Of a stretch of 6,859 nucleotides of DNA, positions 1-4,977 are shown piece after piece (position 1 is the first letter of the stretch; the number at the start of each line of letters is the position of its first letter). The position numbers and the translations under genes were made by a program. The notes below the pieces were generated by a model. The model saw only the letters and a list, made by a program, of their open reading frames with translations. It was not told where the DNA came from and made no database searches. The stretch covers positions 1-6,859 of the forward strand of contig CAAEHZ010000373.1 of NCBI GenBank assembly GCA_900755865.1. Reading direction: 5' to 3'. Source of the DNA: Lachnospiraceae bacterium (lineage in GTDB: Bacteria; Bacillota; Clostridia; Lachnospirales; Lachnospiraceae).

Positions 1-10
1 AAGCCATTTT

Positions 11-38
11 CTATAAGTGGTGGGCTATAAGTGGTGGG
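11..38. repeat. Two tandem copies of a 14-bp repeat
   Basis: The unit CTATAAGTGGTGGG occurs twice back to back (11-24 and 25-38), directly upstream of the antitoxin RNA promoter. The copies are identical. It could be a protein-binding site for control of the neighbouring promoter or a duplication scar. The window edge hides whether more copies lie to the left. No function is assigned. Confidence 0.8.
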
Positions 39-50
39 AAAAGGGAATAC

Positions 51-79
51 TTGAAAATGCCCGTGGCATATGCTATAAT
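51..79 (+). promoter_or_regulatory. Strong sigma-A promoter for the antitoxin RNA
   Basis: A -35 box TTGAAA (51-56) and a perfect -10 box TATAAT (74-79) are separated by 17 nt, the optimal spacer. TG at 71-72 adds an extended -10. Transcription would start near 86, giving a short RNA that ends at the hairpin 121-153. There is no convincing ORF behind it, which fits a promoter for a small noncoding RNA. A strong promoter is expected for the labile antitoxin of a type I system. Confidence 0.8.
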
Positions 80-89
80 ACCACTAGGC

Positions 90-113
90 AAAAAAGATGT
101 GAGTGCTCATGTG
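90..113 (+). repeat. Direct repeat copy a, in the antitoxin RNA
   Basis: AAAAAAGATGTGAGT (90-104) is followed without a gap by GCTCATGTG (105-113). Both blocks recur in the same order and orientation at 264-278 and 284-292, where they are separated by five extra bases (AATTC). The pair resembles the DRa/DRb repeats of the par locus, which allow the antitoxin RNA to bind the toxin mRNA away from the shared terminator. Confidence 0.85.
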
Positions 114-120
114 GCACGCA

Positions 121-153
121 AAAAGCCCCGGAGTTGTGACCTCCGGGGCTTTT
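121..153. terminator. Bidirectional intrinsic terminator shared by toxin and antitoxin RNAs
   Basis: A perfect 13-bp stem is formed by AAAAGCCCCGGAG (121-133) and CTCCGGGGCTTTT (141-153) around a 7-nt loop. On the plus strand it ends in four T; on the minus strand it ends in five T (124-120). It can therefore stop both the small RNA coming from the left and the toxin mRNA coming from the right. A shared terminator that also forms the antisense overlap is the hallmark of Fst/par-type loci. Confidence 0.9.
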
Positions 154-199
154 CTATTCCGTTCTGGGTGGGTGGCTTAATCCCAAGGTTGGCTACCAG

Positions 200-289
200 C
201 TATTCTTCTCCATCCAACCATTTGCAGATGTAGTAGGCAACTACACTTGCCAAAACAGAGAGAAAAAAAGATGTGAGTAATTCGCTCAT
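200..289 (-). CDS. Small hydrophobic type I toxin, Fst-like
   Basis: A 29-residue peptide. It starts MSELLTSFFLSVLA, continues as one membrane helix of about 20 residues (4-23), and ends in YYICKWLDGEE. The start is fixed by a strong GGGGGTGAG ribosome binding site with GGGGG eight bases before ATG. Fst-family toxins (about 30 residues, one helix, a W-L-D segment near the C-terminus, charged tail) have the same plan. The family's frequent helix proline is absent here and the tail is acidic. Such toxins insert in the membrane and disturb chromosome segregation, envelope integrity and division when overproduced. The gene has its own promoter (336-364), a shared terminator (121-153) and a convergent small RNA that copies its initiation region, which together make a chance ORF unlikely. 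It would stabilise the mobile element by killing cells that lose it. The toxin role is inferred. An unrelated small membrane protein is possible, but the antisense arrangement argues against it. Confidence 0.8.
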   Translation of the reverse strand: MSELLTSFFLSVLASVVAYYICKWLDGEE

Positions 290-292
290 GTG
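264..292 (+). repeat. Direct repeat copy b, overlapping the toxin start codon
   Basis: Blocks 264-278 and 284-292 match 90-104 and 105-113 exactly; the five bases 279-283 are unique to this copy. On the toxin mRNA (minus strand) the second block covers CAC-AUG-AGC, meaning the start codon, three bases before it and codon 2. The first block covers the last base of codon 4 through most of codon 9. Binding of the antitoxin RNA would leave a 5-nt bulge in the mRNA. Confidence 0.85.
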
Positions 293-295
293 ACT

Positions 296-329
296 CACCC
301 CCTTTCTCTACCTGTCTGGGGGCGGTAGC
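296..329 (-). promoter_or_regulatory. Toxin mRNA 5' leader that can mask its ribosome binding site
   Basis: In the leader of about 40 nt, CGCCCCC (324-318) can pair over seven bases, one of them G-U, with GGGGGUG (302-296), which is the ribosome binding site. An alternative five-base stem CUACC/GGUAG (328-324 with 312-308) is also possible. Leader structures that lower toxin translation are known in fst and other type I toxins. The pairing is read by eye, without an energy calculation. Confidence 0.45.
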
Positions 330-335
330 TTGTCA

Positions 336-364
336 ATTATATCACAGGAGCAGAAGCGCCACAA
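336..364 (-). promoter_or_regulatory. Extended -10 promoter for the toxin mRNA
   Basis: On the minus strand there is a perfect TATAAT (341-336) with TG one base upstream (TGA-TATAAT), and a weak -35 box TTGTGG (364-359) at a 17-nt spacing. Transcription would start near 329, giving a leader of about 40 nt and an mRNA of about 210 nt up to the terminator at 121-153. RNA I of par is of similar length. Confidence 0.7.
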
Positions 365-393
365 TAAGCCATTTCTCCATTAACTGATATTGA

Positions 394-1008
394 TTAAGAA
401 TCCTTTTCCAGTAACTGTAATCTTTCAAATAATTGATTTCTTAAAATTGGTGTATATTCCAGATAAATAAATGTATTTGCCACGTTCTTATGTCCGAGCC
501 AGAATTGAATATCATCAACATCTATTCCACATTCTGCAAGATTAACTGCACGGGTATGCTTCAGCACGTGCATATGCCATTTACTGGGATGAATGTACTG
601 AGCCTGCTTGCAATATTGTTTCATCAAGGAATCCAGTCTTTGACGTGATATGCGGTTTCCTTTTTGTGAAACAAAGAGGGCGGCAGAAGTAGTAGGAATC
701 TGTATCCGTTCTTCCAGATAATCGTCAATGGCTTTAATTACTCTAGGATTAACTATTCGTAATGTGTTGGAACGGGAACCTTTGAGTCTGTAACAATAAA
801 TTTGGTGTTTGACCGAATCATAGGAAGAAAGGTCTAATTTGGAAACCTCCGAAACTCTTAGTGCGCAGTACAATGCCACTTCAAATATAGCAATATTTCT
901 TTTGCGATGGCAGCTATTATCTGCATACACCTGTTCAAAAAGTAAAGATTGTTCTTGCGCTGTCAAATAAGATAAGGGCAGCTTCTCATAGTTCTGTAAG
1001 TCACTCAT
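394..1008 (-). CDS. Short tyrosine recombinase / integrase
   Basis: A 204-aa site-specific recombinase of the tyrosine integrase family. Visible catalytic positions are R51 (CALRVSEV), K76 (LKGSR), H147 and K150 (HVLKHTRAV), H173 (WLGHKNV) and the nucleophile Y182 (NTFIYLEYT). The second arginine of the usual H-x-x-R box is lysine here. Full-size integrases of about 300-400 aa carry an arm-binding and a core-binding domain in front; this protein has only a short N-terminus and is close in size to FimB/FimE-type invertases and small plasmid recombinases. The start ATG at 1008 is chosen because GAAGGGAGA lies 11 bases upstream; a longer reading from 1158 has no ribosome binding site and would run into virD4. 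It is transcribed away from the conjugation operon and towards the toxin-antitoxin locus. It may catalyse integration/excision, dimer resolution or DNA inversion; the sequence does not decide which. Confidence 0.9.
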   Translation of the reverse strand: MSDLQNYEKLPLSYLTAQEQSLLFEQVYADNSCHRKRNIAIFEVALYCALRVSEVSKLDLSSYDSVKHQIYCYRLKGSRSNTLRIVNPRVIKAIDDYLEERIQIPTTSAALFVSQKGNRISRQRLDSLMKQYCKQAQYIHPSKWHMHVLKHTRAVNLAECGIDVDDIQFWLGHKNVANTFIYLEYTPILRNQLFERLQLLEKDS

Positions 1009-1122
1009 TTGTTTAATATTCTCCCTTCGATAATATCCGATGATAATAGAATAATACAGAATAACTATTTTGACTCCTTTTTTATAAAAATTAAGTGAAT
1101 TTGGTTTGCTAAGGGAAGAAAT
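1009..1122. promoter_or_regulatory. Divergent intergenic region between integrase and conjugation operon
   Basis: This A/T-rich stretch must hold the integrase promoter and is the obvious place for that of the operon. Two short direct repeats are seen: GATAATA at 1029-1035 and 1042-1048, and AGAATAA at 1048-1054 and 1058-1064, the latter one helical turn apart. They may be regulator or recombinase sites. No promoter with both boxes well placed was found; TTGACT at 1070-1075 lacks a good -10 at the right spacing. The virD4 ribosome binding site AAGGGAAG is at 1111-1118. Confidence 0.4.
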
Positions 1123-3048
1123 ATGAAAAAGAAGATAAAAGTTTTTTGTGTCGCGCAAATTTGTCTTGGCACGATAGCGTTGTACTTAGGCACCATTTTT
1201 TTTGTAGCTTTAGATAATTTAAAGAAAGGGCTGTCGGCTGGGGAACCTTTGAATCCAATCGAAGCAATCAGATATGTCACTCAATGCAAGAGTGATTTTT
1301 TCCTGAAATATATAGGGATAATAGAATTTCTGGTTGTGCTTTTAGTTTTATGTTTAATCTTCTCTGATAAGAAAGGAAAGATATTGGATACTGGTGTTCA
1401 AAGGATTACAGAAAAGATATCTATTCCTGTCCCGGCTGGTTCAGGACAATATGGAAGCCAGCGATTTATGGAATTTTCGGAAATTGAGGAGATTCCGGAA
1501 ATCAGCATTTATGAATATAAGGAGGGGGAAAAACCACCACCGAAAGGCGGGGTAGTCCTCGGAATCCTTGATAAGAAAATACCAGATATCCATGTGAGCG
1601 ATAAGATACTTTATATGAGCGCGGACCGGCATGTTTTACTAAATGGAGCAACCCGTTCCGGAAAGACCAGAAGAATAATTCTACAGAGTATTTGGCTGAC
1701 AATCTTAGCCGGAGAAAACATATTGGTAAACGACCCGAAAGGGGAGCTCTGGACATATACCTCTCCATTTGCAAAGGAGCAAGGATATGAAGTTGTTACA
1801 ATAGATTTCCGCTCCCCGGATAAAGGAAACCGGCATAACTACTTGGACGAAATTGTTCAGGCGGTTAAACGGAATGATATAGGAGAAGCGATAGACCTCA
1901 CGTGGGACTTAGTGGCTGTCCTGGTGGGGGAGCCAAAAGGAGAGAAAATCTGGCACGATGGCGAATGTGCAGCCATCGCAGCCGTGATAATGATTGTCGT
2001 CATGGACGCGCCCGAAGCGTATCAAAATTTAACGAATGTATATTATTTTCTCTTCAACATGGCAAAACCGGATGAATTTGGAAACATGCCGATATCCAGA
2101 TATTTGGAACGGCTGCCAGAGAAGCATCCGGCAAGAGCGGTCTTTGCGATGGCAGAGATAGCTCATGTGAGGACGAGAGGAAGTTTTTTCTCGTCCGCAT
2201 TGGGAAGCTTAAAACATTTTACGAGTCCAAAGATAGCGGATATGACATCCGCAACAGATTACGCTTTCGATGAAATGGTAAATAAGAAAACCATTGTTTA
2301 TCTAATTCTTCCGGATGAAAAAACAACCCTATATGGGTTGGGGGCTATGTATATCATGCAGCATTATATCTACATGGTTAAGGCAGCCAATAAAAACGGA
2401 GGAAGATGTCCTATAGACTGGTGGTATTTTCTGGATGAATTTGGAAGTATGCCTTATATTCCGCCAATGCCACAGTATTTTTCTGTCGCCGCTGGAAGAG
2501 GACTGAGATTTTTACTTGCACTGCAAGATTTTCAGCAGCCCAAGAACAGATATAAAGAAGAATACAGCGTTATAAAAAATAACTCTGAAATTTGGGTATA
2601 CATGAAAGGAACGGATGGTGATACCCTAAAAGAATTTTCTGCACGGCTTGGAGATTACACCGTCCAGACAAATTCCTCGAACTTTTCTGTAAATGGTAGG
2701 AATCAGGAAAGCTTTAGTGCTTCCCTGGCTTCCAGACCTTTGCTGAAACCAGAGGAGGTGGGGTTAATCGGGTACCCATATTCTTTAATCAGTATAGCGG
2801 GGCAACATCCCCTTATGGGGATTACTCCAGATATTAGCTTTTATTATGCAAATAAAGAATTGGGACTTGGAGATAAGGAGCATAATCAGAATATTACCAT
2901 AGAAAGAAATTCCGGAAGGGAGGCAAGGAGGGTACAGGATATCAACCTATGGGGGATTTGGAATGATTATAAGCCCATGGAAGAGGAAGAAGTGGAAGAA
3001 TATGAAGATTATGGAAACTTGGAAGAAAAAAGAAGCTTTTTAGATTAG
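1123..3048 (+). CDS. virD4: VirD4/TraG-family type IV coupling protein
   Basis: A 641-aa coupling ATPase that would bring the relaxase-DNA complex to the conjugation channel. Two N-terminal membrane helices (about 8-30 and 58-80) anchor it, followed by the large cytosolic ATPase. Family marks are YGSQRFM (110-116), Walker A GATRSGKTR (175-183), NDPKGEL (204-210), Walker B YFLDEFG (435-441) and the ALQDFQQ segment (466-472). The length fits the TraG/VirD4 proteins of Tn1549-like elements. The C-terminus is a glutamate-rich acidic tail (about 619-637), which may contact partner proteins. The start ATG has AAGGGAAG five bases upstream. The stop codon overlaps the ribosome binding site of the next gene, pointing to one operon. 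It is the first gene of the conjugation block and is divergent from the integrase gene. Confidence 0.95.
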   Translation: MKKKIKVFCVAQICLGTIALYLGTIFFVALDNLKKGLSAGEPLNPIEAIRYVTQCKSDFFLKYIGIIEFLVVLLVLCLIFSDKKGKILDTGVQRITEKISIPVPAGSGQYGSQRFMEFSEIEEIPEISIYEYKEGEKPPPKGGVVLGILDKKIPDIHVSDKILYMSADRHVLLNGATRSGKTRRIILQSIWLTILAGENILVNDPKGELWTYTSPFAKEQGYEVVTIDFRSPDKGNRHNYLDEIVQAVKRNDIGEAIDLTWDLVAVLVGEPKGEKIWHDGECAAIAAVIMIVVMDAPEAYQNLTNVYYFLFNMAKPDEFGNMPISRYLERLPEKHPARAVFAMAEIAHVRTRGSFFSSALGSLKHFTSPKIADMTSATDYAFDEMVNKKTIVYLILPDEKTTLYGLGAMYIMQHYIYMVKAANKNGGRCPIDWWYFLDEFGSMPYIPPMPQYFSVAAGRGLRFLLALQDFQQPKNRYKEEYSVIKNNSEIWVYMKGTDGDTLKEFSARLGDYTVQTNSSNFSVNGRNQESFSASLASRPLLKPEEVGLIGYPYSLISIAGQHPLMGITPDISFYYANKELGLGDKEHNQNITIERNSGREARRVQDINLWGIWNDYKPMEEEEVEEYEDYGNLEEKRSFLD

Positions 3049-3057
3049 GAGGAAAAA

Positions 3058-3327
3058 ATGGCTAATTTACTGATAGTGGCTGGAGCACAGCCACAGTTTG
3101 TTACGGATTTAATCAGACTTTTAAACGATGCAATGACTTGGTTGCTGATTATCTCTGCAGCTGCAGCTGTTGTTCTTGGTTTGGTGTTCATACTTCAATG
3201 GATGGCTGCGGATGAGAATGAAAAACCAGCAGCGAAAAAGAAGATAAAAACAGTTGTCATTGCGGCGGTTATAGCAGTTGCATTTGAAGGAATTATGAAA
3301 TTTATCTTGTCTTATTTCATCCATTAA
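3058..3327 (+). CDS. Two-helix TrbC/VirB2-like (pilin-like) membrane protein
   Basis: An 89-aa protein with two hydrophobic helices (about 27-50 and 64-86) joined by a charged loop of about 13 residues rich in E and K (DENEKPAAKKKIK). This plan fits the TrbC/VirB2 pilin group and the Maff2-type small proteins found right after virD4 in Tn1549-like elements. I recognise it by topology and position rather than by a diagnostic motif, so the pilin role is an inference. AGGAGG at 3047-3052 overlaps the virD4 stop codon, and the gap between the genes is only nine bases, so translation is probably coupled. Confidence 0.7.
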   Translation: MANLLIVAGAQPQFVTDLIRLLNDAMTWLLIISAAAAVVLGLVFILQWMAADENEKPAAKKKIKTVVIAAVIAVAFEGIMKFILSYFIH

Positions 3328-3339
3328 GAAGGAGAACGT

Positions 3340-4185
3340 ATGAATTTATTGACAGAGTACATGGTGGATATGTTTAAGGATATTTTGGTTTCCGTTTTCG
3401 ACTGGATAGGTACTTTGATAGCCCTTATTCATGCCTGGATTCTTGGGGCAAATCAGGTACCGGCGGTAGCTGCCATGTGTACTTTTACAATGCTGCTCGG
3501 GGGAGCTTTGAGCAGCATTGTCGTGGCAAAGAATATAGTCTGTACCTATGGCTTTGGAAGCCAGGGAGATTCCGACCAGGACGCATCGGATATTATATTC
3601 AGACTATGTTTGGCTCTTGGAGTGATGGGGGCTAACACTTTGATTTTTCAGGAACTTTATAAGTTAACAAATGCGGTGGCACTGGATGTTACTGCCACCT
3701 TTAATAATGTAATTGGAATGGATATAGTTTCGTCAATGAAGTCGGTTATTGATACGATATCGTCCCCGGCTAATGTAATAGCAGCAGGGTCTGTAGTAAT
3801 AGCAATGGCGGTATACACTCTATCTGCAACACTTCGCGGAGCGGAGATTACACTGAGCAAAATATTACTTCCGATTTTTGCCCTGGACTTGATAAACAAT
3901 AACCATGAGAAGTGGAATATGTTTATTTTCCAATATATCATGAGTTTTCTGAGTTTTATCGTACAGCAGTTGTGCTACCAGATGTTTCTGTCCTTTTTCT
4001 TTTCTGGTGGAAATCTGTACTCTGTTCAGGATTATTTCGTTATGTTCGGGTGGCTTGTATTAGCAATTAAATTGCCTAAGTGGTTAGAGAAATATATCTA
4101 TGCCACAGGCACAGGACAAGCTATAAGCCATGGTGCAGGAAGGCTTGGACAGGTCATTATGTTTGTGGGTATGAAAGCAGCGTAA
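3340..4185 (+). CDS. TrbL/VirB6-like polytopic conjugal transfer protein
   Basis: A 281-aa membrane protein with about six to seven hydrophobic segments (near 15-35, 41-66, 87-107, 146-165, 174-186, 196-221 and 233-248). It ends in a short Gly/Ala-rich tail containing GTGQAISHGAGRLGQ. Size, topology and place between the two-helix protein and prgI match the VirB6/TrbL-like proteins of Clostridia conjugative elements, which form the inner-membrane channel through which DNA passes. A polar stretch (about 73-84, GSQGDSDQDASD) separates helices 2 and 3. AAGGAG lies just before the ATG, 12 bases after the previous stop. No catalytic motif is expected or seen. Confidence 0.85.
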   Translation: MNLLTEYMVDMFKDILVSVFDWIGTLIALIHAWILGANQVPAVAAMCTFTMLLGGALSSIVVAKNIVCTYGFGSQGDSDQDASDIIFRLCLALGVMGANTLIFQELYKLTNAVALDVTATFNNVIGMDIVSSMKSVIDTISSPANVIAAGSVVIAMAVYTLSATLRGAEITLSKILLPIFALDLINNNHEKWNMFIFQYIMSFLSFIVQQLCYQMFLSFFFSGGNLYSVQDYFVMFGWLVLAIKLPKWLEKYIYATGTGQAISHGAGRLGQVIMFVGMKAA

Positions 4186-4206
4186 AAATGGAAAGAGGGT
4201 GAGGGC

Positions 4207-4437
4207 GTGTCATATATATCACTGCAAATACCGGCTAAGTGGATGCAGTGGATTATAGCCATAGCTGGTGGACTTATAATTTTGCGTTGCCTTTACATAA
4301 TAATCCATATGAGTACGTCACTGGAAATGATAAGTTTTAATTCCGTCATGGAAAAAATAAAAAATCATGTAAAGGCACTGATAATTTTAGTTGTGATAGA
4401 AAGTATCATTATAACAATCCAAAGTTATTTGTTTTAG
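4207..4437 (+). CDS. Small two-helix membrane protein of the transfer operon
   Basis: A 76-aa protein with helices at about 13-34 and 57-75 and a short loop between them (MSTSLEMISFNSVMEKIKNHVK). It starts at GTG, preceded by AGAGGGT; no in-frame ATG gives a better start. I do not recognise the family. The topology resembles the 89-aa protein encoded at 3058-3327, so it could be a second pilin-like or channel subunit. It lies 21 bases after the trbL-like gene and its stop overlaps a new AGAGG site, so it belongs to the same transcript. Confidence 0.7.
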   Translation: MSYISLQIPAKWMQWIIAIAGGLIILRCLYIIIHMSTSLEMISFNSVMEKIKNHVKALIILVVIESIIITIQSYLF

Positions 4438-4446
4438 AGGATTTTT

Positions 4447-4512
4447 ATGAAAGAGTTTGAGAGCTTTGTAAATCAAAAAACATTGCAAAGACAAAAAGGT
4501 AAAATGGAATAA
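4447..4512 (+). CDS. 21-codon ORF between the 76-aa protein gene and the tnpB relic
   Basis: A 21-residue charged peptide (MKEFESFVNQKTLQRQKG then KME). AGAGG at 4436-4440 gives it a properly spaced ribosome binding site, and its TAA overlaps the ATG of the tnpB relic (TAATG), so ribosomes could reinitiate. I do not recognise it. It may be the surviving 5' end of an operon gene destroyed by an insertion, a leader peptide that came with the tnpB element, or chance. Confidence 0.35.
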   Translation: MKEFESFVNQKTLQRQKGKME

Positions 4513-4637
4513 TGCAAAAAGGTATCAAATTTAGAATCTACCCGAAAAGAGAACAGCAAAATTTAATCAATCAGACACTTGGCTGTTGCAGGCTCATTTA
4601 CTACAAGAAAGAGGATACAGAGTATGGAAGAAAATAA
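4512..4637 (+). pseudogene. tnpB: Truncated 5' remnant of an IS200/IS605-type tnpB
   Basis: A 41-codon frame starts MQKGIKFRIYPKREQQ and goes on NLINQTLGCCRLIYYK. This is the typical N-terminus of TnpB, the RNA-guided nuclease carried by IS200/IS605 and IS607 elements (KFRIYPTKEQ..LI..TFGC.R..YN). Likeness stops at about residue 32 (near 4607); the frame then reads into the prgI ribosome binding site and start and stops at 4637. The remaining roughly 90% of tnpB, including the RuvC domain and the right end with its guide RNA region, is missing. It is a deletion scar of an insertion in the transfer operon, and it left operon continuity intact. Confidence 0.8.
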
Positions 4638-4977
4638 TAAACTGATGATTCCAGCGCAGACCTCTGATAGGAAGGATTATGTAAGCGGAATAGGGAAAAA
4701 AGAGGTAGCAGTTATAATTGGAAGTTTGGTAGTGTCTATTGCTATCGTTCTAATTACTTTTATGGCTGGAGCTTCTGTTGCAGTTGCAATGTTTATAGCT
4801 TTTTTTACCGTGGCATCGACGATATGTGTTATTCGACGGGACGCTATCAATGAAAGCCTGATTGATAAAATTGGGTTAATAATCTGTTACAGCAAGGCAC
4901 AAAAGCAGTTCCTGTATGTGCATTATGCCTTTTATGAATTACCGGAAACGGAGGTGGAACAGAGTGACAGCAAATGA
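4624..4977 (+). CDS. prgI: PrgI-family conjugal transfer protein
   Basis: A 117-aa inner-membrane protein of the PrgI family, found immediately upstream of virB4 in Gram-positive type IV secretion operons and believed to support the VirB4 motor or channel. An N-terminal cytosolic part (IPAQTSDRKDYVSGIGKKE) leads into two adjacent helices (about 28-48 and 50-70), then a cytosolic tail with the family-like SKAQKQFLYVHYAFYEL segment (90-106). ATG 4624 is chosen: AAAGAGG lies upstream, and the product begins like other family members. A longer reading from TTG at 4579 would translate out-of-frame tnpB remnant and is rejected. The gene overlaps the next one by 14 bases. Confidence 0.85.
   Translation: MEENNKLMIPAQTSDRKDYVSGIGKKEVAVIIGSLVVSIAIVLITFMAGASVAVAMFIAFFTVASTICVIRRDAINESLIDKIGLIICYSKAQKQFLYVHYAFYELPETEVEQSDSK

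Larger units (their letters stand above)
86..153 (+). ncRNA. Antitoxin small RNA (RNA II-like) of a type I toxin-antitoxin locus
   Basis: Inferred RNA of about 68 nt, from the start predicted by the promoter at 51-79 to the hairpin at 121-153. RNA II of the enterococcal par (Fst) locus is of similar size. It has two segments able to pair with the convergent toxin mRNA. The 5' part (90-113) copies the strand opposite the toxin start region: AAAAAAGATGTGAGT matches 264-278 and GCTCATGTG matches 284-292. The 3' part is the shared terminator, where the two transcripts are true antisense to each other. Pairing at the 5' part would cover the toxin AUG and codons 2 and 4-9 and so block initiation. 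The ends are predicted, not measured. Promoter, repeat and terminator are all visible; the antitoxin role is inferred from architecture. Confidence 0.75.

Noticed and set aside
51..233. 60-codon plus-strand frame over the toxin-antitoxin region
   Set aside because: It starts inside the -35 box of the small RNA promoter, runs through the terminator hairpin, and has no ribosome binding site.
1070..1098. TTGACT as -35 box of a promoter for virD4
   Set aside because: At 15-17 nt spacing there is only TTAAGT, TAAGTG or AAGTGA, none an acceptable -10; TATAAA at 1083 is only 7 nt away.
1009..1158. 50 extra N-terminal codons for the integrase (start at 1158)
   Set aside because: No ribosome binding site before 1158; the extension would translate the divergent control region and overlap the virD4 start. 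ATG 1008 has GAAGGGAGA upstream.
4461..4490. Hairpin as the left end of the IS200/IS605 element
   Set aside because: Only a 5-bp CTTTG/CAAAG stem with a long loop can be drawn; not enough to call an element end.
4579..4623. Earlier TTG start for prgI
   Set aside because: These 15 codons are the tnpB relic read in another frame; ATG 4624 has a ribosome binding site and gives the family-like N-terminus.
4916..4963. ATG 4916 as start of the 193-aa VirB4-like protein
   Set aside because: It would overlap prgI by 62 bases and lacks a ribosome binding site; GTG 4964 is preceded by GGAGGTGG.
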